In this document: positions 10,918-23,270 of the stretch, one piece after another
Position numbering within the stretch: position 1 is the stretch's first letter
How the letters are laid out: the number at the start of each line of letters is the position of its first letter
DNA from: Linum tenue
Lineage: Eukaryota; Streptophyta; Magnoliopsida; Malpighiales; Linaceae
Direction of reading: 5' to 3'
Length of the DNA stretch: 64,000 nt
Assembly (NCBI GenBank): GCA_946122785.1
Contig: CAMGYJ010000009.1
Coordinates: forward strand, 5,424,937-5,488,936
Program-made: the position numbers and the translations under genes
The notes under the pieces: model-generated
The model's database searches: none
What the model was told of the DNA's origin: nothing
What the model saw: only the letters and a program-made list of their open reading frames with translations

Positions 10918-13349
10918 GTACCAAAGTTCTAAAGAAGTAGCATTTGATGGAGATGTGCACCGTCCAACTTCTAAAATCATTTAATGATGTACAATATTAG
11001 ATTGTATCCTGATCAACCCAACAACTATCTCTTTAGGAAGCCTTATACTCTGTCCTTTATTTTAAAAACTCTTGCAACAGCAGAATCAACAAACATTAGT
11101 ATATAAAACCTGCATGATCAACTCGTAATTTAGATATAAGATATATAACTTAAAACTTTAAGATGATATCCTTTCATTATTAAGCAATGATAGACACAGT
11201 ATGTGAATGATAAGCCAAAACATACACGAACCATATAAAACAAAGGAATTGAAAGCATCAATACTGTACTTTCAGCAAGCATGAGGAGAATTGAGGTAAA
11301 ATGTGTCAATAAACTGAGTTTAACGTTTTTCAACTCAATGTGGAATTAGAGGATTTAGCAACAAACAGAGGCAATTCATAGTTCATGGTTTGCATTTTGA
11401 TCTAAAATGTAAGCTAAAACAGAAAATAAATGAAGAAAGGCTAGAGAAAAGGTGCCATGAGAACTTAGTGGAGATGTTTATTGATGAACATCAAGACAGT
11501 AAGAACATCCAATTGTGAATGACACAATCCACCATAAATACGGAGACTCAAGGCAAACATTAGATCGATCAGGGATGGATGTGGAGATCAAAGAACACTA
11601 CTGAATGTGATCATAAGCATGATAAAAAAGAACGGTTTGCAGAGATATTCTGAAGAAGCCTGCCATCAACTTTCCATATCAAATTCGTTTGGAACTTTTT
11701 TGCCACACCTATCTATGAGTCACTACTCTCAAATCCAAACAAACTCAGGCAGACCGACCTATCAAATAAAGCACTACAATAGTCCGATAAGCAGAGTCTG
11801 AAAAACAAAGTAAGAAATCATGATACAACTTGGACTATCTCATCAAGTTGTTTGCTTCAAATAACAACTGTAGCAGCCTGCATATTTCCTCAAATATGAC
11901 ATCAAATTGAAACTGTCCAACCCGCAAAACAATATCTAGTTGACCAAGTAGTCACTGAAGAGAAATTTGGGTAGGGGAGAACCTTATCGATAGAGCCCTT
12001 TTCGCTAGAAATCCTCTGTGTCGATCTTCCAACCTTTTGCTGGAAGCCACCCTTCCACCCAGTAAGACGACAGAGCAGCCTCTTTCCCATTGCAACGAAT
12101 CAACTCCTATTCAACGTCAAACTGGAGAAGAGGAGATTGGTCAGTGGCTGAGAAGGAGAGCAATTATCTTTGTGGTAAATTGCTCAACCCAATTTGGATA
12201 CCGAGTCAATTGCAGGAAATTGGAATTCAAAGTTGGAATCTAAAACTATTGATACTTTCTGGTCCCTCTTCTCATTCATCCTCCAATACCCAATTTCATC
12301 GGCCATCAGATGGAGGGAGGAGCCATTTCTTCTCCGTCGAGATTTGTTTTTAGGGATTCTCCGGGAATAAGACCTGAGATCTCGAACTCAATTCTGCGTA
12401 GTAAAGGGACTGTACTCACAGCTGCCAGTGTTCGCATGCGTGCTGCTGCGGTTGTTCGTTGGCGTGTTCATCAATTGATTTCGATGCTTTACGTCAGAGC
12501 GGAGGAGGAAGGAACCTTCCATTCTTCTTCAAGTGGAATGGAGAGAGGAGGGATCCGTCGGAAAGAGGAAATTGGAATGGAGGACAGAAGAGGGTTCGAA
12601 TGGGAAGCGGAAAGGAGTGGTCGGACAGAAAGGACTCCTTCGTCGTTGTAGTTGTTCACATGCTTGTCACCGCCGGTCGGGAGGAGGAGAGAGGCTGGGT
12701 TGTGTGAATCGATTAGAATGGTGGAGAGAGGAGTGGTCGAATGGAAGAGGAGAGAGGTCAGGAGGGAGGCAACATAATGCGGGCGGTTGTATGTGAGTTT
12801 GGGATGGAAAGGAAGTTATATTTGATCCAACGGTAACGTTTGGCAAGCTAAAACGGTGAATTTGGGATTGACCTAGTGCTCAGCTAAATCCACCCGCAGC
12901 AAGACCCACAAATCCCTTGGTGAACACTGAACAGTTGGTTCCGATTTTTTCTTAATGAACAGTGCCACGGATTTTTTGGCTGCTTGTGCTTTTAATTAAT
13001 TGATGATTGATATCCTATGAATTTTCTTCCTCTTTCAGTTCTTTTTCTTGTACATTTTACATTTATAGTTTTCTAAGAAAAAACAAAAAGAATTCTAGAC
13101 TAATTAATCAATTTCTCTCGCTTATACATGTACACCTAACCTATTATTTGCTAGTAATTTTTTTTTTGGAAACAATTTAATTTCTTTTCTTACCACCTTT
13201 TTAAACCATTTGTTATAGTCTTCACTTGCTAACTGCTCATATGATTTTACAGTAAAACAAAAAATGTACATTTCTGATATGTACAAATAATGTATGTGAG
13301 TACGAAAGGTTGGGGAGGGTATAACTACATGTATTTTCTTCTACACACA
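10918..13349. other. Intergenic region, no gene recognised
   Basis: From about 11900 to 12900 the sequence becomes GC- and purine-rich and has overlapping open frames on the plus strand (12310-12651, 12459-12707, 12533-12796). None looks like a conserved protein. It may be a promoter plus first exon of a non-coding RNA, or a decayed gene. From 12950 to 13349 it is AT-rich and should include the 3' untranslated region of the minus-strand ABC transporter. Confidence 0.4.
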
Positions 13350-16300
13350 TCATTTCTTCTGGAATGTTATCAACAAGAAGTATGCTACAAAACGAGAAAT
13401 TACTCCAGTGAGGATGAGAAGGGATAAAGACAAAGACCAGTGACTGAGAGCATAGTTGCTTTGTCTTAATGAAGCACAACGAGTTAGTAGCCAGACACCT
13501 GAGTACCTGTGCCAAATATTTGGAAATCCTTTTGTAAATAAAAAGTATCTTACTGCTAGACTATTGTTAATGTTACTTGAGATGACAATAAGGATGAAAG
13601 TAAAGCAGCTTAAAATCATGGTCCATGAAACCGTACCGGACATCGTACCGGAAAAGTCAGCGGTAGGGTATTTTATGATAAAACCGTGATTTAACCGTAA
13701 TTCAACCGTTATACCGGTAAATACCGTCTATCGGTTTAGTCTCCAATACTGGTATTTCGTGGTTTAACCACCAGTACGGTACGGTTTCATGGACACTGCT
13801 TAAAACACATGAGGAGAAGTGATTTCTCCGTGTAACATTGACAATTCCTCTTATATTCGTATGAAAGAAGGCAAGGAACACGAAGTTTTTTGTGACCAAC
13901 CTTTCGGCATTTGCAATGATGAAAGCTTCCATGGCCCATTTGGGGAAGCACAAACGCCCTAGATACTTCACCAACCCTGTCTGTTCTTCTTGGGTGGCAA
14001 CGAGAGTCAGAACGACAGGAACCAAAACCGAGCACTAAATCAAACAGATAGATAGCTTAACGTTAGTTTCGATTGTGATGTAAGAACATATTAATTAGGT
14101 GTGTATATATATATGGTCAAACCATATTTTTAACTCGATCTTACCAACTGAGCTGAACTAGGTTCAAGATAGATGGCGAAGATATAAGCCAAGCCGGTCA
14201 CACAATACACAAGACATAGCAAAACCACGTAGTTGTCTTCAAAGGTTGACCTTGGGCTGTTGAAGAAATAAAACATGGACAAGTATACTAGAGGCTTGAG
14301 TATTGTATTGAAAAGGTCTAGCGTGTCTTTCGACAGGAAATAAGCCAGGCTGCTGATTCCAGAGGCACTTTCTCTCATGTAGTGTAGCTTGTCAAGAGAA
14401 AACGACCTCAATGCAGAAATCATGCATAGTAATGCTGCATGCAAAAATAAAAGTTTTGACAATTCAATGTTAGATTCAACAAGATTTTGGAAATTTTTTG
14501 AATAGAAAGAAACTTGTACGTACCACCCAGAGAGAGAGATTTTATCAATGGTCAACTTACAGACAGCAATGACGGTATAAGTGTAGCCTGTAGACCCAAA
14601 TGTTTCATCATCCACTTTGGCAAGTGTTCCTAAGCAGGCTCCAGCTAGTAATAAAATCAGCAAATCGGCTGCTTGTAGTCTAGCTTCTCTTAGTCGTTGT
14701 TTGGTAACCCTAAAATATGATTTAAAAAAAAAAAAATCCACATCATCATCTAGCTTGTTGGCTAAAATCCTTAAGATTGATTTAGGGTAAATGTCACATT
14801 TGGTCACTGAGATTACTAAATCGTGTCATGTTTAGTCACTCAAAAAATTTAATATCAATTTTGGTCACTTGAATTATCGAAACAGGTCACATTTAGTCAC
14901 TCTCTCGTCAGTTTTCGTCCAAATTCATTAATGGAGTTGGACGAAAACTAATGGGAGAGTGACTAATGTGACATGTTTCAGTAATTCGAGTGACCGGAGT
15001 TGGACGGAGGCTAACGGGAGAGTGACTAAATGTGACCTGTTTCAGTAATTCGAGTGACCAAACTTGATATTAAATATTTCTAGTGACTAAACATGATACG
15101 ATTTAGTAATCTCAGTGACCAAATATGTCATTTACCCGATTGATTTATATGAAATGAATAGGATAGTAATTAATCATTACCTCCCAAGGTAATATCTATA
15201 CTGACGAAGTATGCTAGGGTTTCTTCTATTGGACAAGTCCTTAGATTGAAGAAAGTTGAGATGAACTTGATCTTTGTGTAGCTCCACATGGCATCGAACA
15301 TCCTGCCACAATTCCCCGGCGAAAGAGTGTTCCTCGACGACACCATGGTGATCATCCATGTCGTCACCCATTTGGGTTTTCTCATCAGACGAACCCTTGG
15401 CGATTTGATCACATAGCTCCAACATATCAGGAGGGACCGTGTAACCATTGTGTAGCATCCATCTGACCGGAAGCTCTTCATGAGTCATATTGTTGCTTGG
15501 TTTTATTATACCTTCTAGAATATCAATGTAGTGATCCGGAGGGGTCACCCGGTCCGGCACCACGATACCGATACCGGAGAAATACTCCTCCACTTTCTTC
15601 GTTGGCCCGTGGTATACGGTGAGACCGCCTTTCGCCAGCAATATGAAGTCATCAAACATCTTGAACATGGCGTAACTCGGCTGGTGGATGACCATGCAGA
15701 TGTTGACCCCCTCGAGGGCTTCACGCCGCAAGGCTTTTAGAAGCAACTGTGAAGAGGAGCTGTCCAGTCCGGTCGTGGGCTCGTCTAGTATCAAAAGTGA
15801 AGGCTCCATCACCATCTCAATGCCCACATTAACACGTTTTCTTTGACCTCCAGATATCCCACGCTTCTCCACGGTTCCAACCAATGAATCTCTCACGGCT
15901 TGGAGCCCTAACGATTCAATCACTCTTTCAATGACTAAAACTTTGTCTGCTTTAGGCATGTCCGCGGATAATCTAATTAATAAAACCATTAACAATAATG
16001 TAACATAAATTAGAAATGAATACAAAAAAAAAAGGATGGTTACAAGATCAAATGAAATTAAATTTTCATAATAATTAGGGTTAATACCTTAATTTGGCCC
16101 GAATTATACACTAACTTTTCTACTTTGGCTTGTGGTTTCGAAAAATTGCTCTTTCTGGCCTGAACTATGTACCATACTTCCTTATTTGGCTCGAAGGCAG
16201 GTTTGACCGTTAAATTGGATGGTCAACAGAGTTGGCCGTTAGTCAATGGCCAGCTCACTTGGCCACGTCAGCGAGCAGATAATAATAAAAAATTTATTTT

Positions 16301-19300
16301 TTGAATTTCTGTATTGTTTCCTTTATTATAATAATAATAAACATAATTTTTTTATTTCCTTTCTTATAAAAATATAGAAATTCAAAAAAAAAATCAATAT
16401 TTTATTTTTTTGCTCGCTGATGTACGGCCAAGTGAGCTGGCCAGTTGACCGTTCAATTTAACGGTCAGAGCCGCCTCCAGGCCAAATAAGTAAAGTATGA
16501 TACATAGTTCAGGCCATAAGAGCAATTTCCGAAACCACCGGGGCCAAAGTATAGAAAGTTTATGTATAGTTCGGGCCAAACTAAGGTATTAACCCTAATA
16601 ATTAAGAGATGGGGTTGGGTTTGCTTTGCTTACCTGCATCTTGCATTAAATCGAAGATTCTCTTCCACGGTCAAGTTTCCATGTACAGTATCATCTTGTG
16701 GCACAAACCCAACAATTTTCTTGTAACAAAGGATAGATTCATTCTTCCCATTTATAAGAATGGATCCTGTCCTTGTGCATCCAGTTGCCTTCCCCAATAG
16801 AGCAGATAAAAAAGTAGTCTTGCCGGCGCCTGACGGACCCATGACAGCAGAAACCCTACCTGGCATGAGCTTCCCAGTAACACACCTCAAGAGATGCTTC
16901 TTTTTACCTTTTAAAGTTAGAGTCAAATCCTTGAAAGCAACCTCAATAACGGGTCTACTCCTGACATCTGTGTCGGTTGCCATTGAAATGACACCCGAAA
17001 ACGTCATGTTGCTATGGTCTTCTTCCATAGCTTTCTCCTTCTCCAGTTGGCCATATGCATACTTGAAAATCTGGCTGTGAGTGTGCAATTGTTTACCCTT
17101 TGGAGCATTTTTTTTAATATTCTTATCGCCGATTTTCATGTGAAAGCCGTCGTGACCGTGAGGATCATCATCTATCGAACGGACCATATTTGTGAGGTCT
17201 TTTGAGTCTTTCTTATCATTAGATGTCTGAGATTTGTCCATCGACTCCATAGCTCCACCTTGTTTACTGGACTTTTTGCGAGAGAACGTCCTGGAAATCT
17301 GCTCCTGCAACCCTATTTGGCGGATCTTCGACAGATCTTGTGCTGCTTTCCACCTGTGGCGGGCTTGTGCGGTTTCACGTGCATGTTTTGCTGCGTCTTC
17401 CCTCCTTTTTGCTGCTCTTCTTTCTCTTGTGGAAAGAGCTTGGTCCGAGCAATTGACTATTATAAGTAGGGATGTAGTTAGAATAACCTGCACAAAAATT
17501 GATTCACAAAAAAGTAGACAATAAATTATCTTGCCATAAGATTTTTTTCCCCCTTTGAAAATGGAAAAAAAAAATTAACTCACGATAAGGATGATTCCAT
17601 AAGCATGAAGATTTTGATTTGCAGTATTTGGAGGACAACTAGTCAACTTAAAGCAAGCTGCAAAAAAAAAAAAAAAAAAAATTATGGAATTTATAGCAAA
17701 ACATCCATGCAACATTAATTATTAAATCTTTAGAATTCTTAAATTAAGGATACTAGTTTAAGAGGTCTAAGAAAAATACTCACATGTTTGAGAGGTTGAT
17801 CCCATCTGACAGTAATGTCTGCATTTTGGGCATAACATAAATAAATCAAGCAATATTGATTATCCTTGAAGAACGACAAAAATGAATACTAGAATGCTAA
17901 AAAAAAAAAAAAATCATTCTAAACCAAGGTTTTAAGGTGACGAGATTCAATACCCACTACTGCAAGGAATAGTAATAGTCGTAGTTGGACAATATGAACC
18001 AGGTGAACAAAAAAGCTCTCCTCCTTCCCCAACAGGCACCCATGAATCAGCACTTCCACATGTGTGATTGTTTTTTCCAGGAGGTATTTGGTAACCATAC
18101 CTGCATGTTTTTCTCTCTCTCTCATCAAATGTGAGTTAGACTATGAAGCATGGTCCATGAAACCGTATCGGATATCGTACCGGAAATGTCAGCGGTATAT
18201 GATATTTTATGATAAAACCGTGGTTTTACCGTAGTTGAACCGTTAGACCGTTAAATACAACCTACCGATTTAACCTCCGATACTGGTATTTCGTGGTTGA
18301 ACCGTCGGTACGGTACGGTTTCATGGACCAATGCTATGAAGGAAACGTGAAAAAGATCAACAAGGTATGGACTTACGGGTCACATACTCCAGTTATTCTA
18401 TTGAGACTTGCCATGGGACAATATGCACCTAATGGACAAGCTTCATTTACAGTAAAAAACAAAAACAAAAATACATGGTGAGATCCAAAATATTGTATAC
18501 AACCAACCGAAAGAGTAAACATAACGACGGGGAGAGAGATAACTTCGTAAATAGTATGTATGTATAGTATACTTACGAATCATACAAGTGAGGCCTCGTG
18601 GGCAAAAAAATCCTTCACAACATGGTTCACAATCTTTGTTCCTTGAAGGCATGATTGTTGTCTTTATATCAACTTTTTGACTAGTTCCGGTGCTGCAAGC
18701 CCATCCCGGTTCACATCCGGGAGACCAATATGACAAATTGCAGTTCTGGTTAGGGCCTACGTGATGGACATCCTTATCAACCTTATCGAAAAAATTACTG
18801 AAGTAGACTTTGATTTCTGCTGCTGTACACAATCGATGCCCCAAATCACCTATTTAATCAATGTAAACATATGTATTTCATAAGGAACTAGCTGGATATA
18901 AGTGTTTAAGATGGATGAAATATAGTTATAGCACAAGCCTCAAAAGCTAATAGTGCTAGCAGGCAGCAGCAAAGAGGGAGAGAGGGTTTTATTATGGGAC
19001 TCCGGTTCATATTTTGAGAAACTCAAACCTACCGTTTCAACGTTAATCCCATTGTTGCAAAAATTTAAGATGTATGGCCATGGATATCGTATAAATGTGT
19101 TCGATTTCAACATTTAACTTTCTGGAAACGTTCGATACCTTTTGTCTTTCTGATGCAACTTGTTAAGAATTCCAAATGTCCATCAAAATTGAAAGCCCCA
19201 TTCCAATCTGTTTTCCTAGAAGACAAATAAAATGGGGAAAAAAGTATTTAGAAATAAAAAAATATTTAGAATTGTAAACCATTACCCTGACACAAGTTCA

Positions 19301-19574
19301 AACATTGTTACAAAATATGTACTAACACATTTTTAACGCAATATCCTAAGTTCTTCTCAATGTCCTTTTTGAAAACTGTGGAGAGGCTGGAGAGGTGGTT
19401 GTAAATCAACTTTGTGGTGCTGGGGAGCAAGGCTGAGTTTCCTGTTTGGCTGTAATCATCTTCATCCAATGAAACACCATTTTGAGCCAAACTTGGCAGA
19501 GCAAGAAGCATGAATAAAAAATGTGGCCTTGAGAAAATCATAATTCTCATTGTTCCCTTCGTCTTGAAAATCAC
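13350..19574 (-). CDS. ABC transporter G family half transporter (ABCG24/ABCG28/NAP12 clade)
   Basis: ATP-driven half-size transporter expected to dimerise in a membrane; the clade's substrates are not settled. Thirteen exons on the minus strand: 19574-19327, 19215-19139, 18849-18577, 18440-18377, 18100-17954, 17818-17784, 17657-17584, 17487-16634, 15972-15181, 14709-14561, 14434-14145, 14034-13901 and 13506-13350. Every phase matches, giving 1097 residues against about 1109 in Arabidopsis relatives. Order: a signal peptide ([13 protein letters not shown]), a cysteine-rich extracellular region (about 80-295, including [17 protein letters not shown]), a membrane segment near 298-318, a charged linker, then the ATPase with Walker [10 protein letters not shown] (523-531), signature ISGGQRKR (630-637), Walker B LLILDEP (650-656) and H-loop His687. 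The C-terminal membrane domain ends in LLITFQKK. It appears intact although four introns hold transposons. Start Met9 is a possible alternative to Met1. Which clade member it is cannot be decided here. Confidence 0.93.
13617..13798. mobile_element. hAT MITE, family copy 1, in the last ABCG intron
   Basis: The element is 182 bp. Its inverted ends share gtccatgaaaccgtacc (left catggtccatg, right complement cagtgtccatg). The flanks cttaaaat (13609-13616) and cttaaaac (13799-13806) match at 7 of 8 bases, the duplication length of hAT elements. It lies in the intron between exons ending at 13901 and starting at 13506. Closely related copies are at 18149-18333 and 51958-52140. Confidence 0.85.
14785..15137. 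mobile_element. Mutator-like MITE in an ABCG intron
   Basis: The element is 353 bp with long inverted arms. The left arm starts gggtaaatgtcacatttggt and the right arm ends with the near complement (ccaaatatgtcatttaccc). It is bracketed by an exact 10 bp duplication, gattgattta, at 14775-14784 and 15138-15147. It fills most of the intron between the exons ending at 15181 and starting at 14709. It has no coding capacity. The intact duplication and arms indicate fairly recent insertion. Confidence 0.92.
16078..16595. mobile_element. Mutator-like MITE in the intron splitting the ABC ATPase
   Basis: The element is 518 bp with inverted ends gggttaataccttaatttgg and the near complement of this. It is flanked by an exact 9 bp duplication, taataatta, at 16069-16077 and 16596-16604. 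It lies in the intron that separates the Walker A exon from the signature-motif exon. The middle has AT-rich sequence with inverted segments such as ggccaagtgagctggcca. No protein is encoded. Confidence 0.92.
18149..18333. mobile_element. hAT MITE, family copy 2, in an ABCG intron
   Basis: The element is 185 bp with inverted ends catggtccatgaaaccgta and the complement of cattggtccatgaaaccgta. An exact 8 bp duplication, ctatgaag, flanks it at 18141-18148 and 18334-18341. It lies between exons ending at 18377 and starting at 18100. Its right end comes within about 45 bases of the donor site of the preceding exon. Confidence 0.92.
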
Positions 19575-20254
19575 ACAAAACCTTTTGTTGTAACTTCACT
19601 TGCTATGGTAATGATCATCCAATTACAACAAACAAGGATGTGAGCACACAACAAAATTATTGTGTTTTTTTCCACGAGAATTCGAATCGGAAAAAGTCCA
19701 ATGTCGAGCAATCATGGCATTCTCGCAAATGATAACAATGAACTCTCTCTTGAAAATTTCAAAGTTTGTGTAATGATGAACATCAATGGATGTGCAATGG
19801 GAAAAACTAGCTAATTCTAAAAGGCAACTGTATTACTGTATTTTTCCTTTCAAATTTTTTTTTTTTATGCCTTCTTCCCCTTCTATGGATGGGTTTCTCT
19901 TTTTCTTTCTTCCTATTTTCCCTGAAAATGGAAGTTGATGGTTGTAGCAAAATGGAAGAAAGAGAGAAATTGGACTTGGTGGAAAAGAGAAAAGATGATA
20001 GGGGTTGACATAAATTGAATGATCTCATAAAATTTGGAACAGAGACCTTAAATTTTGGGGAATTTAAGGATGAAGGAAAGAAACGGCAGGGAGAAATGAG
20101 TGCCTATATCGAAGGGAAGCTTGTATGTGTGCTTGTTCTCATAGTTATTATTTTTAATTGTACATCCTTTTAACCTACAGACATCATATTTATACAAAGG
20201 AGAAATTCTTGGGTCACGCCAGCTGATCGCTATGGATATAGTGAAATGTAAGTA

Positions 20255-21640
20255 ACAAAATCCTAGATAAACTAGGGTCATATTCAACAAGGTCATTCAA
20301 TGCATAACATTCACATCCAACTACTCATGTTTGACACAAAAATTAAAGTAGATTTGTTTAGGTGATTTTCAAGTAATAAAGCAAAGAAAAGTAAATCAAA
20401 GCATAAAAGTAAATAAAGGCAATTGAATAGGAAGTTTACTCGATATTAACATGCACCTCAATTCTCGCTCATATCATCCATCAATGCAACATCTATTATG
20501 CTACTCCATCCCTTCTACTAAAGCATTCCTAACTAACCTCCTGCCATATGTGAGAGAAACAATAATTAGCTAATGCGCACTTTTTCTTCAAGCCCTCAAC
20601 TAACCAATGAAGAACAAAGAAGTAAAACAACACATAGTTAAAGGTGGGCCTCGTGAGCCATAACACATTGTCTATATCATTGGTGATCTAAAAATAAAGC
20701 CTTGATTCTATACATGTATGTATGGGTTATCAATCCTCACATACACACATAGGAAACTGGGATATCACAAGAAAGTAGTTTCCCAAAATTTTAGATGAAA
20801 TTATAAGCAATGCATATAGTAGAATACAATAGAATCATAAGCATAAATGATAGTAAGTATTAGATCACATTTACATAAATAAAAACATATACATAAGCAT
20901 CGAATGAACAAGCATCAATGGCATAACATAGGGATACGAAATTCAAGAATCCAATGGAAAGCATCATACGAAATTATGGAATGAGATAGTCATATTATAA
21001 CGAGTTCAAATACCTAGACAATTGATTCAAACTATATATGCATAGAAGAGGAGGATACCACCATCGATGATGACGACATCTCCTTGACTGCGCCCCCTGA
21101 TGTGGATACAAGTGATAAAATCCTAAGAGGCCCTATGGTCATATTCATTGAGTTCTTCTAATGTATAACTACTCGCACTAACCATCCATGCCATACATGA
21201 AAATCATAAAGACATTCAGGAGTTTTCATATAACAAACAAGTAAAACAAGAAGAGTAAAGTCATTTAGGGGTTTTGGATTTATAGATGAATAAAAGTAAG
21301 ATACGTTATTGTAGAAGGTAGTCAACTTGAAAACTATCATGCATATTAGGGATCAATCACAATATGAATCGATGACTCATCTATTGTAAAACCTTATCCC
21401 TTCCTCTAAGGACACTCACTACACTTGCATGCGCCTATTGCGATAGAGATTTAACTAGCTAATGTGTGCTTTCACTTCATGTCATTACCTAACTAATGAA
21501 GAACAAGAAAGTTAGGGTACCATATAGGTAATTGTGGGGTTTGGCGAACCATAACCATAGCTTATAGCATTGATTATCTAACAATCAAGTATTGATACTA
21601 CTCGAGGCAGAAGGAACCTAATAACCATGGAATTTTCTTT
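20255..21640. repeat. Two diverged direct copies about 0.86 kb apart
   Basis: The block near 20255-20760 and the block near 21110-21640 share ordered words: ggtcatattca, aatgaagaacaa, gagccataac / gaaccataac, and tatcattggtgatcta / tagcattgattatcta. They are heavily diverged. They look like decayed sub-repeats of a retroelement that continues into the LTR-like sequence at 21845, but no coding domain remains. The surrounding stretch 19575-21844 otherwise shows no gene. Confidence 0.45.
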
Positions 21641-21844
21641 ATATATTTAACAGTAGCCTAAGTCTTTGATTCACAAGCTAAAAAAAATAGGCAAGTATGA
21701 ATGAAGCTCAGCCAGAAGACCTTCAAATTGGTATGATACTATCGATCTAACAGACATATTTCCCTTCTTGGAATAAATTAATTTTCTCTTGCGAATCTTT
21801 TGTACGAATGAAATCCCGTAGACTAAACTTTGACATAAGGTAAT

Positions 21845-23270
21845 TGATTTGGGCTTAATTATACATATTTACACTCCATTTTCATGTGGCGTTTGAAGCG
21901 TTTGCATCGCCCGAGGTTCGATTTGACGCTATGTTTCTGCATGTTTCAGGTTTTAGCAGGTGGAATTGACCTCGAGAGCAAAAGTCTAACGAAAGAGGGC
22001 GAAAGCGGATCGAAAGGGACAAAAGGACCAAAGTGAAAGGGGAGATTCTCACATGTGGGAGAACATGAAATTTACCTAGAGACCGTAAAGATTGACAACT
22101 TCCAGTAGCATTAGCATGCCTCGCGGTCGCGGACAAATATGTGCTCAATTTTGAACTCCACCACTTTTGAACTCAAAACTTCTACAAATATGTGTTTGAA
22201 AAAAATATTTGAAAAAGTGGTTCTCACGTGAGAGGCAATCGAGCATAGTGTTTGAGTTAAGAAGCTGTTGATATGACTTGAATCGGACTATCAGCCGCTA
22301 CGACTGGTAATCGGGTTCTGGGCCTGGTCTGTAACCGTTTCCTTTGCTAGATTGGATTAGGTTTAGACCCACATGGAGAAGTACTATAAATACTTCTCAT
22401 ACTCCTCTGTAATCTGTAATCTCCTCGATATAGTGAAACTGGCTCTCTCTCGCCCGTGGACGTAGCTAACACACATCGTGTTAGTGAACCACGTAAATCG
22501 TGTGTCGTGTTTTCGATTCTCGCTTTCGTATTCTTGCTTTGTCGATTCCTGCGATTTCCCGATCCGTAGCAGCGCGTTTATAACAGAAGCCAAAGGGCTT
22601 TTCTCTTGGCTCGGTGTGCTATTCGAGGATGTGTTTGGAGGTCGGATAGCTTTACCGCGTCCCGATCATCTTTCACTACTTACCATCCCCCAAACACCTC
22701 TCCTCCTCACAGAATCGTATGGCAAGGTAAAAAGCACCTTTTAGCTATCCAAGAGACCTTAGCTCTCATTTGTACCCAACATGCATGGCAACTAATATGA
22801 AGTGCAGGTTGGGAAGTGGTGCTCGGCAAGAAGACTACATTTTATCACATGTGACCTTGATAGGGAATGCAATGATCCATCCGCTCTTGGTCATGAGAGA
22901 GAGTTGCTTGCTTGCAAAGAGTTTGCAAAAGTTTAGTGCAATGCGCCAAACGTTGAAAAAGGAGACCAATAAAAGACAACTCCTAAATTGAAAGAAAGAA
23001 TAAAGAGCACCCTCAAGAGTTCTTGTGCTTAATTGTTGTTGAGAAGTCCCCCGGTGCACACCTTGAGTGTTCATCCAGAGGTAGTAGGTATGGTGCTCAC
23101 CAAGGAGTTTGTGTTTGCACAGTAAGATGATAGTAACATTTAATCGTCTTCGTCTACTCTTCTTTATGCAATGAAGAATAGGGTGCACTCCCCGTTGATT
23201 TTTCTATCAAGTTGCATTGGTTTGAGTAGGTTTGCTTTGGGACAAGCAAACGCCTAAGTGTGTGGGAGTT
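21845..23270 (+). mobile_element. Truncated Ty3/gypsy (Athila/Tat-like) fragment
   Basis: The first part (21845 to about 22135) resembles the start of the LTR at 51070 (shared words ttgatttggg, aaaagtc, gaaagagggcgaaa). From about 22160 it jumps to 3' internal sequence that aligns with 50340-51065: ggttctcacgtgaga, cccccaaacacctctcct, gtgcaggttgggaag and gggacaagcaaacg. All coding sequence is missing, so this is a deletion derivative. A solo LTR of another family is inserted at 22266-22585. The right end is cut by the element starting at 23288. Confidence 0.75.
22266..22585 (+). mobile_element. Solo LTR, Ty1/copia-like, nested in the gypsy fragment
   Basis: This 320 bp piece starts tgttgatatg and ends tttataaca, the TG...CA ends of an LTR. 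It is flanked by an exact 5 bp duplication, gaagc, at 22261-22265 and 22586-22590. The empty site survives in the paralogous sequence at 50395 (gagttgagatgtcaaagggc against gagttaagaagc plus caaagggc once the insert is removed). A TATA-like word, ctataaatact, lies at 22383. One LTR without internal sequence implies recombination between the two LTRs of a complete element. Copia is inferred from size and from the transcribed-region style only. Confidence 0.88.

Noticed and set aside
12310..12796. Three overlapping plus-strand open frames that could be a gene
   Set aside because: Composition is low-complexity (Arg, Glu, Gly rich) in every frame, no family motif is seen and no splice pattern joins them. 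It is left as unexplained GC-rich DNA.
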